Positions 8,206 to 16,711 of a stretch of 64,000 nucleotides of DNA are shown here, one piece after another. The stretch is from a virus, in IMG/VR virus record IMGVR_UViG_3300003873_000003, positions 54,361-118,360 of that record; one strand, given 5' to 3'. The notes beneath the pieces are model-generated. The model did no database searches. It was not told the DNA's origin and saw nothing but the letters and a program-made list of their open reading frames with translations. Numbering within the stretch: the stretch's first letter is position 1; each line of letters begins with the position of its first letter. A program made the position numbers and the translations under genes.

Positions 8206-8859
8206 CTAGTCCCCTACAGTATCGTCACTAGGTACGAGACTTTCAGTTTCATCGGTTGATTCATCGGGATTGCGGACATAGCCGTCACCCTCGGTAGTTG
8301 AGCTGTCAACATCCATAGACAAAGGAGCCGCAGAATAACAGGTGGACGGCACATACCAACCTTCGAGCAGCAAGTCTTCGAGCGATGGGTTCCAACCTCC
8401 GCAGAAAAGTCGGTCAGGTTCAACGGTCAAGGCTTCACCTACATCGTCATAGGTGTTCTTATCGAACAAGTACACACCCAACATCATAGAGGAGGGGTCA
8501 TAGTCTTTCAAGGCGAAAGGTTTTAGTGGGTCAGGTGCTACAGAATCCACCAAAGCAACCACCATAACAGTCTCCTTCTGCGCAGGCGTAAGAACAACAG
8601 GGATAGAGGCAGGTAATGCCCCATCGAAGTTCTTATGTGCAACTAGCTTACCACGATGCAGAACATCAAGCAAGCAAGTGCGCTCTACAGGTTCAGAGAC
8701 AGTAGCAGCTACTGCGGAGTGTAAGCTATCAATAGCCTCACCTACGGTATCACCCGATGCTATATCTTGTGTTACATCAGCCCCCGTTGCAGTGACTTTA
8801 GTGGTTGTAGTACCATTTGAGGTTTTACCTCGCTTGTTCTTGTTCTTTCTCATTTTCAT
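8206..8859 (-). CDS. Hypothetical protein, 217 aa, basic start and acidic tail
   Basis: Unrecognised. Three ATGs lie close together (8862, 8859, 8853). The GGAG site is only 1 base from the first, so 8859 or 8853 is more likely. The N-terminus is very basic (KMRKNKNKRGKT), followed by a Thr/Ala-rich linker, a central beta-rich part, and a Ser/Thr/Asp/Glu-rich tail (about 45 residues). There is no signal peptide. It is a single-gene transcript bounded by a terminator downstream. Confidence 0.7.
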   Translation of the reverse strand: MKMRKNKNKRGKTSNGTTTTKVTATGADVTQDIASGDTVGEAIDSLHSAVAATVSEPVERTCLLDVLHRGKLVAHKNFDGALPASIPVVLTPAQKETVMVVALVDSVAPDPLKPFALKDYDPSSMMLGVYLFDKNTYDDVGEALTVEPDRLFCGGWNPSLEDLLLEGWYVPSTCYSAAPLSMDVDSSTTEGDGYVRNPDESTDETESLVPSDDTVGD

Positions 8860-8920
8860 CATTCTCCTTTTAGTTTAACTTAGTAGGGGTTCAACTAGAC
8901 ATGCGTAACTGCACTCTAGG

Positions 8921-8930
8921 ACTTACACTG
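8921..8930 (-). promoter_or_regulatory. AGTGTAA motif upstream of 8206-8859
   Basis: It reads CAGTGTAAGT on the minus strand, 62 bases before the start. This is a weaker relative of the repeated AGTGTAAATG motif. Confidence 0.3.
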
Positions 8931-8939
8931 TTTAAGTGA

Positions 8940-9317
8940 CTAACTTGTAGTATCACCTTCGCCGTTAGCAGTCTCCCGCATAGCTTGTTTATATTGGCGC
9001 AAGCGAAGAATATCCTTATTCAGTTTGTACTCTTGCCGACATGCTTTACGGACTCGTTTCTGATAGGAAGCCTCCAGACCATCATTTAGGTTAGCGACTA
9101 AACCCTTGACGGTATCAGACTGACCAGCAACACTAAGTGACTCATCAAGAAGAAGTTTAGCCTCGTGTATCGCCAACGAACACCTAAGAAGCTTTTTGCT
9201 GCGGCGAGCTACTTTACGTTCCAAACGGATTAGGGTTCGCAAGCCCGAGTTGGATTCAGTTAAGTACGCTGATTTTCCTCCCCCTGTATCCGACTGCTTG
9301 TCTTTCTCGTTACTCAT
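8940..9317 (-). CDS. Hypothetical basic helical protein, 125 aa
   Basis: It starts at 9317 (MSNEKDKQSDTGGGK) with AAAGGAGG upstream. The N-terminal 25 residues look disordered. The rest is long, very basic helix (LIRLERKVARRSKKLLR; YQKRVRKACRQEYKLNKD), which would suit nucleic-acid binding or a coiled coil. No family is recognised. An AAGTGTAAAG motif lies 31-45 bases upstream. Confidence 0.72.
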   Translation of the reverse strand: MSNEKDKQSDTGGGKSAYLTESNSGLRTLIRLERKVARRSKKLLRCSLAIHEAKLLLDESLSVAGQSDTVKGLVANLNDGLEASYQKRVRKACRQEYKLNKDILRLRQYKQAMRETANGEGDTTS

Positions 9318-9347
9318 TGTTTGTACCTCCTTTCGTACTTCGTGCGG

Positions 9348-9362
9348 TGGCTTTACACTTTC
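9348..9362 (-). promoter_or_regulatory. AAGTGTAAAG motif upstream of 8940-9317
   Basis: It reads GAAAGTGTAAAGCC on the minus strand, 31-45 bases before the ATG at 9317. The spacing is the same as at the other copies of this motif. Confidence 0.4.
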
Positions 9363-9368
9363 TAGCCA

Positions 9369-10391
9369 TCACTTCTTAGGTATAGATTTCATCTTGAAGC
9401 ATTTACCCCCGTTAGCGAATGGGCAGGGGTACACAGACTTACCGCTCGCATCCTTCTTCATGTAACCATTAAAGAACTCTGATTTGTATTCGGCTAGGCT
9501 CTTGCACGGTTTAGCTTTCAAAAGAAACTTCTCCGCAGAAGCATGTTTCGGGTCTTTAAGTAGGGCTGTGCCTGCACGCCTTTGTTTGTATTCCATATCC
9601 ATCTTGCGTACCTCATCTGCCCTCACAGATTCATCCGTTGCGAAGTAGAAAGGTCGTACCCCCTCTAGCCGAGTCTTACCTGACATAGATGTCACAGACT
9701 TAGCTGCTGTATCACGACCCAAGTAGATTAAGAAAAACCCTGATATAGTGATACCATGAAGCTTGGTTATCAAACCTGCGTACCTACGAGCTTGATAAGG
9801 GTGGTAAGACACAGGTAGCCCCCTGCCAGTGTCGACTTTATCCTTGGATGTAGTCTTGTATTCAAGAACATAGTATTTTCCGTTTGCGGCTTGGAACACA
9901 CCATCGACATGCCCCGTGAAGGTGTTGACACCACACAGCTTACGTTTCACTGACATAAGCACATTGTCTTTCTTTGCGGCATCCTCCATCTTCTTGAAGT
10001 CTCTTGGGGGCCATGCTACTTCAAGCTCTTCATAGAAAAAATTGCGGTCGGTTTGACCGCAGCACTCACACACAGTTGGCTCCAACTGGTTATAGTGTAG
10101 CTTACCGCAAACCTTACCCTTATGGTAGGATAAACAACGCCATGTACCGAATAGCTTTCCTTTGTTTGTCTTATAGATAAGCCGTTGCACAGTCTCATGC
10201 ACTGCTGTCCCGATTGTCGTATAGTGGAATCCACCGTAGTCAAAGGAAGAGCTTGGCTGGTCCCGCCTATCCACGTAGTCCAATAAACCACAGTACGGTA
10301 GTGAGGATGCCCGAAACTCGGTACGTGCTGCCTCGTTCTCTTCATAGACTAACATATTGGATAGCATTTCTTTTATTGCTTTTTGTGGCAT
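9369..10391 (-). CDS. RecB/Cas4-like PD-(D/E)XK nuclease
   Basis: A DNA nuclease of the PD-(D/E)XK superfamily, likely an exonuclease in recombination or DNA processing. It has GTAVHE (residues 61-66), HVDGVF (D163), VLEYKT (E177, K179) and a Y..Q...Y motif (Q200, Y204), in the order seen in RecB-type nucleases. Between the first two motifs is an inserted Cys-rich ribbon (C86, C95, C108, C110, C111); the C-terminus has CPFANGGKC. The ATG at 10391 (MPQKAIKEML) has CAGGAG upstream and was chosen over one at 10415. T4 has no gene of this type in its gp46/47 set; an iron-sulphur site as in Cas4/AddB is possible but unproven. Confidence 0.85.
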   Translation of the reverse strand: MPQKAIKEMLSNMLVYEENEAARTEFRASSLPYCGLLDYVDRRDQPSSSFDYGGFHYTTIGTAVHETVQRLIYKTNKGKLFGTWRCLSYHKGKVCGKLHYNQLEPTVCECCGQTDRNFFYEELEVAWPPRDFKKMEDAAKKDNVLMSVKRKLCGVNTFTGHVDGVFQAANGKYYVLEYKTTSKDKVDTGRGLPVSYHPYQARRYAGLITKLHGITISGFFLIYLGRDTAAKSVTSMSGKTRLEGVRPFYFATDESVRADEVRKMDMEYKQRRAGTALLKDPKHASAEKFLLKAKPCKSLAEYKSEFFNGYMKKDASGKSVYPCPFANGGKCFKMKSIPKK

Positions 10392-10426
10392 ACAGGCTCC
10401 TGTTGTTACTTTCACTTTAAGTTAGT

Positions 10427-10439
10427 CATATTTACATTT
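10427..10439 (-). promoter_or_regulatory. ATGTAAATATG motif, divergent region, minus strand
   Basis: It reads AAATGTAAATATG on the minus strand, about 36 bases before the nuclease start at 10391. It is back-to-back with a plus-strand copy at 10453-10464, which is how two divergent promoters would look. Confidence 0.45.
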
Positions 10440-10452
10440 CTTATCCAGTTAA

Positions 10453-10464
10453 TTAGTGTAAATG
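10453..10464 (+). promoter_or_regulatory. TTAGTGTAAATG motif, divergent region, plus strand
   Basis: TTAGTGTAAATG, 31 bases before the ATG at 10495. It is the plus-strand partner of the motif at 10427-10439 and identical over 12 bases to the copies at 17.1 and 17.6 kb. Confidence 0.5.
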
Positions 10465-10494
10465 TGTAAACCTCTAAGCACAACAGGAGGAATC

Positions 10495-11130
10495 ATGGGA
10501 TTCAAATTTCAAATAGACAAGCACGGCACGTACACAGAGTATCTAAGGGTGGAAGGAAACTTTAGGCGAATAGTTAAAGCCCTACCTACTAAGCGACCTA
10601 TGGACGAGCCGTTCAACGGCGTGCGCTTTATAAACGAGCAAGGTGAGGTGGTGAGGGACGTAGCTTTCCCACAGAAAGCCTACATAATCGAAGGTACTCG
10701 CTTCTTCAAGAACCCTACGATGCACTCAACCATCTGGGCATACGACCAAGAAGAGGGCGTGGTTTATGCGTCAAGCAAAGGTAGCCCTATTGCTAAGCTC
10801 AAGATGAAAGTTAAAGCGATGACCAACCTAGGGAGGGTGATGCTAGTAGAACCCCATAATGGTAAGAAGGTCTACGCATTGTTTGAACACCTTGGGAAGA
10901 TACTCAAGGAAGAAACACACCTTAAAACAGTATCAGGTACGTACCCCTCTAGGCTATGCCGCAGGGGTTTAAGCACCGACTGCACAGGCGCAGAAGAACG
11001 AATAGAAGGTGTTTGGGATGACTGGGGTGTACGGATGTACTTCGGTGCGGATGTAATTCTGTCTGTCGAGGTGTTTAGCAAGGACTCGGTTGTGATAAAA
11101 TCTACGAAAATAGGAGCAGATAATGCCTAA
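10495..11130 (+). CDS. Hypothetical protein, 211 aa
   Basis: Unrecognised. The start at 10495 (MGFKFQIDKHGTY) has AGGAGG 5-6 bases upstream; an earlier in-frame GTG at 10462 lacks one. The protein is beta-rich and basic, with four scattered Cys. It is the first gene of a plus-strand operon of three (10495-11728) with an 8-base overlap to the next gene. No function is inferred. Confidence 0.72.
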   Translation: MGFKFQIDKHGTYTEYLRVEGNFRRIVKALPTKRPMDEPFNGVRFINEQGEVVRDVAFPQKAYIIEGTRFFKNPTMHSTIWAYDQEEGVVYASSKGSPIAKLKMKVKAMTNLGRVMLVEPHNGKKVYALFEHLGKILKEETHLKTVSGTYPSRLCRRGLSTDCTGAEERIEGVWDDWGVRMYFGADVILSVEVFSKDSVVIKSTKIGADNA

Positions 11131-11359
11131 AGAAAAAGAGAAGCAAGCACGGGAGTATAAACTAATATCCTCGGCTATACGCCGCAAGATACCAAGCAAA
11201 CCCTCGTACAACGATATAAAAGCGAACACAGAAGCAGCGATTCTATACCGAGCTTACACAGAAATAAGCAAGCTTGCGGACAGCATCATAGCAGACGCAG
11301 TAAACCTACCCGAACACAAGAAGGTGGATAAGCTACTAACATCAATCCGCCGACTATAG
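11123..11359 (+). CDS. Small basic helical protein, 78 aa
   Basis: MPKEKEKQAREYKL, a Lys/Arg-rich all-helical protein. It overlaps the previous gene by 8 bases and is followed 9 bases later by the next. A GGAGC ribosome site sits inside the upstream gene. No family is recognised. Confidence 0.7.
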   Translation: MPKEKEKQAREYKLISSAIRRKIPSKPSYNDIKANTEAAILYRAYTEISKLADSIIADAVNLPEHKKVDKLLTSIRRL

Positions 11360-11368
11360 GAGACAATA

Positions 11369-11728
11369 ATGGAAGACATAATCAAGCGAATAAGGAAGAA
11401 CAAGGCTAGGTCAGTAACCGTACCGCAGTTACTCCGCAAGGTAAGAGAACAGCCACCCGAACCCCAAGATGCGCTAGAGTGCAAGGTAGGTTCAAAGAAA
11501 GCATTTAACAAAGTCAAAAATGAAGGGAAAGCCACATCAAAAGAAATCAATGTCCTACTTGACCTAGTAAACAGGATGCACATGGCAGTTAGGCACTCAA
11601 CCCACCTAAAGAACGGCGTGTACAGCAAAGAAGGGTTCGATGTTTACACCCCACTCTCGGAAGCCATCAACAGCCTCAAAGAAATGATAGAAGATGCAGC
11701 AGAATATAACGATAAATACAACAAATAA
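11369..11728 (+). CDS. Hypothetical helical protein, 119 aa
   Basis: MEDIIKRIRKNKARSVTVPQL. The N-terminus is basic (residues 5-15) and the rest is helical, with an acidic C-terminus (EMIEDAAEYND). AGGAG lies upstream. It is the last gene of the three-gene operon. A 296-base region with a promoter and a folded RNA element follows. Confidence 0.7.
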   Translation: MEDIIKRIRKNKARSVTVPQLLRKVREQPPEPQDALECKVGSKKAFNKVKNEGKATSKEINVLLDLVNRMHMAVRHSTHLKNGVYSKEGFDVYTPLSEAINSLKEMIEDAAEYNDKYNK

Positions 11729-11762
11729 TTGCAATTTATTTGCATTTTTCTTCAAATAATGC

Positions 11763-11790
11763 TTGACAAACCGTAAATCCCCGTTATCAT
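11763..11790 (+). promoter_or_regulatory. Sigma70-type promoter for the polymerase-like gene
   Basis: TTGACA (11763-11768), a 16-base spacer, and TATCAT (11785-11790). The -35 is perfect and the -10 matches 5 of 6. Transcription should start near 11797, about 230 bases before the coding start, directly in front of a folded RNA element. This fits early expression by unmodified host polymerase. Confidence 0.7.
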
Positions 11791-11808
11791 TACTGTAAAT
11801 AGTGTATA

Positions 11809-11892
11809 GAATCGTGGTGTGGGGAGCAATGAGCTAACTCCTCCTAAGAATGCTCTGATGTACCCTCAAGATGCAACCCCACATCACGATTC
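11809..11892 (+). ncRNA. Structured leader RNA element closed by a 16-bp stem
   Basis: GAATCGTGGTGTGGGG (11809-11824) pairs with CCCCACATCACGATTC (11877-11892) over 16 positions, with one G-U pair. Inside are a GAGC/GCTC hairpin and the sequence ACTCCTCCTAAG, which resembles the anti-Shine-Dalgarno end of 16S rRNA and could pair with AAGGAG in front of the polymerase-like gene. A second hairpin (GCTCTA/TAGAGC) follows near 11930-11955, and TACCCTCAAG occurs twice (about 11861 and 11909). It begins about 12 bases after the expected transcription start. It may be a cis-acting leader or a small RNA; no known riboswitch class is recognised and no tRNA signature is present. Confidence 0.5.
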
Positions 11893-12024
11893 ACAACATA
11901 CGTTCTTTACCCTCAAGGAAGGCTCTAACTGCCACTCTAGAGCATACTTTATTTCGAGTTTTCGTTTAGTTAATTGGGTATAAGAGCAAATAATACAAAG
12001 AACAACAGATACAAGGAGCCTCAC

Positions 12025-14031
12025 ATGCCACTAAACTTGGCGTTACTAGCTACAGCGCATCCTGACGATGTGTTGAAGACTATCGAAGTCGTAGCAAAGC
12101 GAGATAAGCGAGACTATAGCAAAGCGGTTCTATCTACAGAAGGCGTGAAACCAAAGTCTAGAACTCTCACCCCAGAAGATTACAAAGGTAATAAGTTTGC
12201 AAAGCGCATTGTGCGTTTTTTCTCCGTTCTAAAGCCTACGAAAGCAGAGACTTTAGAGGCGTATATGAACGCTGAACTCTCAAGATACAAAGATACCCAC
12301 TCTGTAGCCCACATCAAGCACTACCTGTACTATCGTAACAAGCTCATCCGCCTCCACAACAAGGAAGCGAAGGCTCGCAAGCGAGACCTTGCCCTGCCCA
12401 AAAGGGACTGGAAGCACGCTGACCCCAATAATCTCCCTAAAATCTACTTCGAGGACTACCGTCCTACCAAAGAAGATGATTATCCTATGTACCAACTCTC
12501 CCATCTTAAAGACCCTGTAAGGAAGCTACTTTCTAAGTACGCTTCCTTTCGCACGTTCACGCCTAGGGTTCAAGAAGAGATGGTATATTTACTCTCCCAT
12601 GCCATTGTATCAGGCAAGAAAGCACCTATCCCACAGAACTTCCTTATCCACCGCACCCCAACACTTATCAGACAGCAAGTTGATAAAACAACTGGTGAAG
12701 TACACACAGGTTACGCTTGGTTGCAAGAGTATAACCTACTGCGCACTACGGACTACACTATGGGCTATATGACAGCTCATGGCAAGTATCACACAGGCAT
12801 CTGCCGCCGTTGGACAGTAAACCCCAAGCTTTACACGATTGACCTGCAATCCCAAGAAGAAATGCTAGAAAGCATGAGCCATACCAAACAGAACTTCAAG
12901 AACGCCACCTTCTATTTCTCCAAAGATGGCTCCCGCCACCGCATCACGCCTCAATGCAAGCAAGCTATGGAATGTGACCCTATTGTTCTTAACATCACAG
13001 CAGCCAAGAAACGACTTGCCGAGCTTAAAGCCGACAAAGCCACACAAGGGAAGTACCTCAACGACCTACGCTGCCTAAACCTCATACTTTCCCAAGCAAC
13101 CACCTTCAAACACGATAATACCCTCTTCGCTACGTACACCCCCAAATACCGTGTTGTATCCACAGGGCGTATCCAAGAGTTCGGTGGTGGATTACAAACA
13201 ATCTCCCGCCTCTCCAAACAAGCCCTCCTACATAAGACAGGCATCCGCAACGTGGACATCAAAGGCTCTCAAGTTATGATACTTGAGCAAACTCTACGTA
13301 ACCATGGCTTCACAGAATCAGCAGACCGCATCAAAGCGTACTGTAACACCAACAGAGCCAAACTAGCGGCTAAATGCACCCTCCCCGAATCTGTCTTTAA
13401 GCGTGTTGTACTATCAACCATCTTTGGTGCAACCATGTCACTCAAGAACGGTCGTACATTCCAAGACCTAGTAGCATCCGTACACCCAACCCCAGAGGCT
13501 AGGGAGCGTTGCCTGCGCCTATGTAAGCGTCATTTAAGCTTTCTCACCCAAGCCATTGAAGATTATGACTCAATCTTTGCTCACAAGACCACACACGTCA
13601 ATGCAATGGGTACAATCTACAAAGGAAACTACTCATCTAAGGTGAGAGCCCACTATCTTCAAGGACAAGAAGCAGACTTGGTAAGAAGACAAACCAAATG
13701 TGCCAACGAACATGACGGCTACATGACACATACCAAAGAGTCCCTTGAGCTTCTACAAGCATGTCATAAACAAATCTCAAGTGTAACAAACCTAAGTGTC
13801 AGTAAAGAGTGGTCAAAGAGTACCATGGAACAGGCTAAGAATAGTAAGTTAGCTATATGGTTAAGAACACTAAGAAACACTAAGTTAGAGCAATGTAACC
13901 TAAGCAAGAAGCTACAGGGAGCCATGAGGAAGGCAAGAATCACCATTACGTATGCACTAATATATACCTCCGACATATATACAAGACAAGGCAGTGTCTG
14001 TAGTACCTACACACAGCCGTTAGATGCTTAG
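12025..14031 (+). CDS. Divergent family-A-like polymerase (DNA or RNA polymerase unresolved)
   Basis: A probable template-directed polymerase with the palm of the Pol I/T7 RNA polymerase superfamily. In order: TGR and LQ (STGRIQEFGGGLQ, residues 379-391) as in Pol I TGRLSS..NLQNIP; motif A VDIKGSQ (D411); motif B KRVVLSTIFG (K459, F467, G468), the K-x7-Y/F-G pattern; QGQEAD (546-551) as in Pol I QGTAAD; motif C HDG (H563, D564). Distances between motifs match Pol I within about 25 residues. There is no 3'-5' exonuclease domain; the first 350 residues are basic and unfamiliar. The ATG at 12025 (MPLNLALL) has AAGGAGC upstream. By eye it uses more C-ending codons than its neighbours, hinting at separate origin. 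It is transcribed alone from a sigma70 promoter. Confidence 0.65.
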   Translation: MPLNLALLATAHPDDVLKTIEVVAKRDKRDYSKAVLSTEGVKPKSRTLTPEDYKGNKFAKRIVRFFSVLKPTKAETLEAYMNAELSRYKDTHSVAHIKHYLYYRNKLIRLHNKEAKARKRDLALPKRDWKHADPNNLPKIYFEDYRPTKEDDYPMYQLSHLKDPVRKLLSKYASFRTFTPRVQEEMVYLLSHAIVSGKKAPIPQNFLIHRTPTLIRQQVDKTTGEVHTGYAWLQEYNLLRTTDYTMGYMTAHGKYHTGICRRWTVNPKLYTIDLQSQEEMLESMSHTKQNFKNATFYFSKDGSRHRITPQCKQAMECDPIVLNITAAKKRLAELKADKATQGKYLNDLRCLNLILSQATTFKHDNTLFATYTPKYRVVSTGRIQEFGGGLQTISRLSKQALLHKTGIRNVDIKGSQVMILEQTLRNHGFTESADRIKAYCNTNRAKLAAKCTLPESVFKRVVLSTIFGATMSLKNGRTFQDLVASVHPTPEARERCLRLCKRHLSFLTQAIEDYDSIFAHKTTHVNAMGTIYKGNYSSKVRAHYLQGQEADLVRRQTKCANEHDGYMTHTKESLELLQACHKQISSVTNLSVSKEWSKSTMEQAKNSKLAIWLRTLRNTKLEQCNLSKKLQGAMRKARITITYALIYTSDIYTRQGSVCSTYTQPLDA

Positions 14032-14222
14032 ATAGCCTATTCAGCATCACCCACCCACATTATCTTAATGTAGCTTATTGTGCAGCCAGCATGACCATAT
14101 AACCCCTAATCACATTGATTACGAACCACTCTATGTACCACCCTTGCATCCAGAGTACCCCTTAAACTACACTATACCAACCAATAATACCTACACTAAT
14201 TGAAGTGCAGGAGGAGAATACT

Positions 14223-14432
14223 ATGCCTACTACAACTATCAACCCATTGCGTTTTATGGTACAAGCCTCGGAAGTACGTAATAGAAAGAACTGCCCCATC
14301 TGCCACAGGTCTATGGAGCATGTAACAGCACATAATGACGTAAAAGCCTTTGTTTGCTTGACAGACCGTGTTTGTTTACCTGACACTGGTGAAGACTACG
14401 CCCAAAACACCCAAAACTTGATGTTACATTAA
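14223..14432 (+). CDS. Small zinc-finger-like protein, 69 aa
   Basis: MPTTTINPLRFMVQ starts at 14223 with AGGAGG upstream. CPICH and, about 24 residues later, C....C (FVCLTDRVC) give a likely zinc ribbon. Such small ribbon proteins often bind nucleic acid or a partner, but no target is visible. It lies 13 bases before the portal gene and is probably co-transcribed with it. The 190 bases before it (14032-14222) hold no gene or clear signal. Confidence 0.65.
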   Translation: MPTTTINPLRFMVQASEVRNRKNCPICHRSMEHVTAHNDVKAFVCLTDRVCLPDTGEDYAQNTQNLMLH

Positions 14433-14445
14433 AAGGGGAACCATC

Positions 14446-16167
14446 ATGTATAAAGGTTACAAACTAACATCAGCCTTCGGGAAGACGAGTATCACCTCGT
14501 CTATGTCGGGGATGAACATAAACACTTCAAATGGTTCGTCTGATACTAGCGTACTTGATGGTTTCATTTCAACTAAGGAATCCATACTACGTAAGGTGTA
14601 CAGGGACATATACTACCACGATAGTATCGGTGGCGCAGCCGTTGACCTTATTGCTGACTTGACATTCTCACCGTTTGAGCTAGGTGGTGTCCCTGATTCT
14701 GTTAAGGATGTTTACCAAGATAAGCTGGCTAACTTCGACTTTGCCACTTTCCTGCCTGAATTGTCACTAGACTACCATGTGTACGGTGCTTTCTGTGGGA
14801 GCTTGAACTTCAACGCCGAGACCAAAGCCTTCAATAGCTGCATACCACATCAACTTGAGAACTTGCATTTCACCGAGGTTCCACTCTTCGGGAGTGACCC
14901 CCTCATTGACTTGAAAGCACCCAAGAGCTTGCGTAACGCCTTCAACAGCAACGATAGTCGTATGAGGGCTATCATGTCAACAGCACCCTCTAAGTTGAAC
15001 AGTGATGGACTTATCCATTTAGACCCTGCAACCACGTTGTTTATGGCTCGCCGTTCTATGGCTTCTGACTCACAGATTGTATCTTACTACCGCCGTATAT
15101 TACCTTACTATCTCTTGGAGACTTCTATCTTGAAGGGAAGTATCACCCAAGCACGCCAACGTCAAAGAGCTATTTTGATGCTATCTGTAGGTGATGAAGA
15201 TTGGGAACCAACCCAAGCCGACCTTGCGGATATTACTGATATGTTTATGTCTGCTAATGCTGACCCTTTGGGTGCTGTGGTTGCATTGCGTAAAGGTGTT
15301 GAGGCACAAGAGGTAATGCAGGGTGGGGAGTTTTGGAAGATTGACGACATCTATGAAAGTATGTCATCCATGAAGATGCGAGCTTTAGGCATGAACGAAG
15401 CTATGCTTACAGGCGAGGGTTCTTGGAACAACGCTGAACAAGCTGTGGAGTCTTTCTTGATGTACCTAGAGGCACATCGGGCAACTGTTTGTCGTAAAGT
15501 GTTTTATGATAAAATCTTTCCCTTAATCAGCATCACAAGTGGGTTGAAGAAGGAATCCACAGAGGCAGACTATAAGCCCCCTAAAGACTTTGATATTCAT
15601 CGTGTGGAAGCCTCACTTGTAGCCCCTGGGAATACCGAACTGAAAGCCGCCCTTGAGAATGTTGATTACGCTAAGTACCACATCCCTACCGTGATATGGA
15701 AGAAAGCCTTGTCGCCCACATCGGATGGTGACTACATGCAGAGGTTATCTGACTTAGCTGATGCAGAAGTCCCTGTAACCATGCGTATGTACGCTCAAGC
15801 AGCAGGGGTTGACTTCGACACATTATTGAACTCACTTGATGAGGATGTGAACGATAGACTAGCTGTTGCCGAGTACCAAGATAGGGTGGATTCAGGTGAC
15901 CCAGCCCATGATGATGAGTTCGGTGATAGCATGAAGCTTACGGGCAGCTTGAAACGAGTAGGCTTTGCTAAAAGAGAGTTCCCTAAGCTTGATAAAGATA
16001 AAGCACAAAAGGAAAACAAAGTCCTTTCTAAGGCATTGTCCAATGTTTCAAAGAAAAAGACGCACCAAGCTAATGAAGCTCACACAAACGAAAATGGTAA
16101 GACTTATTCATACCCAAACAAGGGGCGTGTCCACAGTGATATAAAGAAAGGAGATAAGGATGGCTAA
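14446..16167 (+). CDS. Portal protein
   Basis: The dodecameric ring at the capsid vertex through which DNA enters and leaves. At 573 aa it has the size of myovirus portals. Recognisable features are the N-terminal DIYYHDSIGGAAVDLIADL region, a central helical stem segment with LSVGDEDWEPTQADLADI, and GEGSWNNAEQAVESFL, typical of the portal crown. The C-terminus is Lys-rich. It starts at 14446 with AGGGGAA upstream. It overlaps the ADP-ribosyltransferase-like gene by 8 bases. It is separated from protease and capsid genes by 21 kb of replication genes, an unusual arrangement. Confidence 0.85.
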   Translation: MYKGYKLTSAFGKTSITSSMSGMNINTSNGSSDTSVLDGFISTKESILRKVYRDIYYHDSIGGAAVDLIADLTFSPFELGGVPDSVKDVYQDKLANFDFATFLPELSLDYHVYGAFCGSLNFNAETKAFNSCIPHQLENLHFTEVPLFGSDPLIDLKAPKSLRNAFNSNDSRMRAIMSTAPSKLNSDGLIHLDPATTLFMARRSMASDSQIVSYYRRILPYYLLETSILKGSITQARQRQRAILMLSVGDEDWEPTQADLADITDMFMSANADPLGAVVALRKGVEAQEVMQGGEFWKIDDIYESMSSMKMRALGMNEAMLTGEGSWNNAEQAVESFLMYLEAHRATVCRKVFYDKIFPLISITSGLKKESTEADYKPPKDFDIHRVEASLVAPGNTELKAALENVDYAKYHIPTVIWKKALSPTSDGDYMQRLSDLADAEVPVTMRMYAQAAGVDFDTLLNSLDEDVNDRLAVAEYQDRVDSGDPAHDDEFGDSMKLTGSLKRVGFAKREFPKLDKDKAQKENKVLSKALSNVSKKKTHQANEAHTNENGKTYSYPNKGRVHSDIKKGDKDG

Positions 16168-16711
16168 GAAACTAATATACCACGGGGATAACTATGGTGG
16201 TAAGTTAAAGCTCACAGATAAGTATATGAAGTTGAGTAACAACCAAGAAGGTATGGGTATATACTTTGGGAACCTATCCATAGCTAGAGGGTACGGTGAC
16301 GACATTACAGAAGCCGAGATTGATACCTCACGTTTCGCCGATAGTCGTAACCCCACCTACCGTGTGTTATCTTCGAGAGCTGTTTTGAAGATGTTGAAGT
16401 ACCTTGCAAAAGAAGACTTGGAGTCGATGTGGTATCTAGCTACTGACTACGGCTTTGATGTCGATATGGAAGATACGATTGACGTACTCCCCAACTTAGC
16501 GCACGCTATGAAGGACGAGGAGATTCGCAACTTCCAAATCACTTTGGCTCAATCGTTCGGCACAGTGCCACTGTCAAAAGCATGGAAATCTGCAACTCGC
16601 CTAATGGGTCTGTACCACACAGAGAACAATCCGCACGACCACTCCGAGTTGACTATCTACTCTGTTATTGACTTAGAGGGGCTTAAATACCATAGGTACA
16701 ACCCTGAATAG
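16160..16711 (+). CDS. ADP-ribosyltransferase-like protein
   Basis: It begins MAKKLIYHGDNYGG, followed by LSNNQEGMGIYFGNLSIARGYG and later TIYSVIDLEGLKYHRY. The order YHG, then G(I)YF with S..A..Y, then a beta strand with Glu, is that of the H-Y-E type ADP-ribosyltransferases found in polyvalent or MuF-linked phage proteins. Such enzymes move ADP-ribose from NAD+ to host proteins. The start overlaps the portal stop by 8 bases with GGAG upstream, so it is made with the portal. In T4 the Alt enzyme is packaged in the head and injected; the same is possible here. The family call rests on short motifs and needs a profile search. Confidence 0.5.
   Translation: MAKKLIYHGDNYGGKLKLTDKYMKLSNNQEGMGIYFGNLSIARGYGDDITEAEIDTSRFADSRNPTYRVLSSRAVLKMLKYLAKEDLESMWYLATDYGFDVDMEDTIDVLPNLAHAMKDEEIRNFQITLAQSFGTVPLSKAWKSATRLMGLYHTENNPHDHSELTIYSVIDLEGLKYHRYNPE

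Noticed and set aside
11809-11892. tRNA or tmRNA-like gene
   Set aside because: The outer stem is 16 bp, there is no T-loop sequence and no CCA end; better explained as a leader element.
14032-14222. Hidden gene or regulatory element after the polymerase-like gene
   Set aside because: No open frame with a ribosome site, no strong hairpin and no clear promoter were found in these 191 bases.
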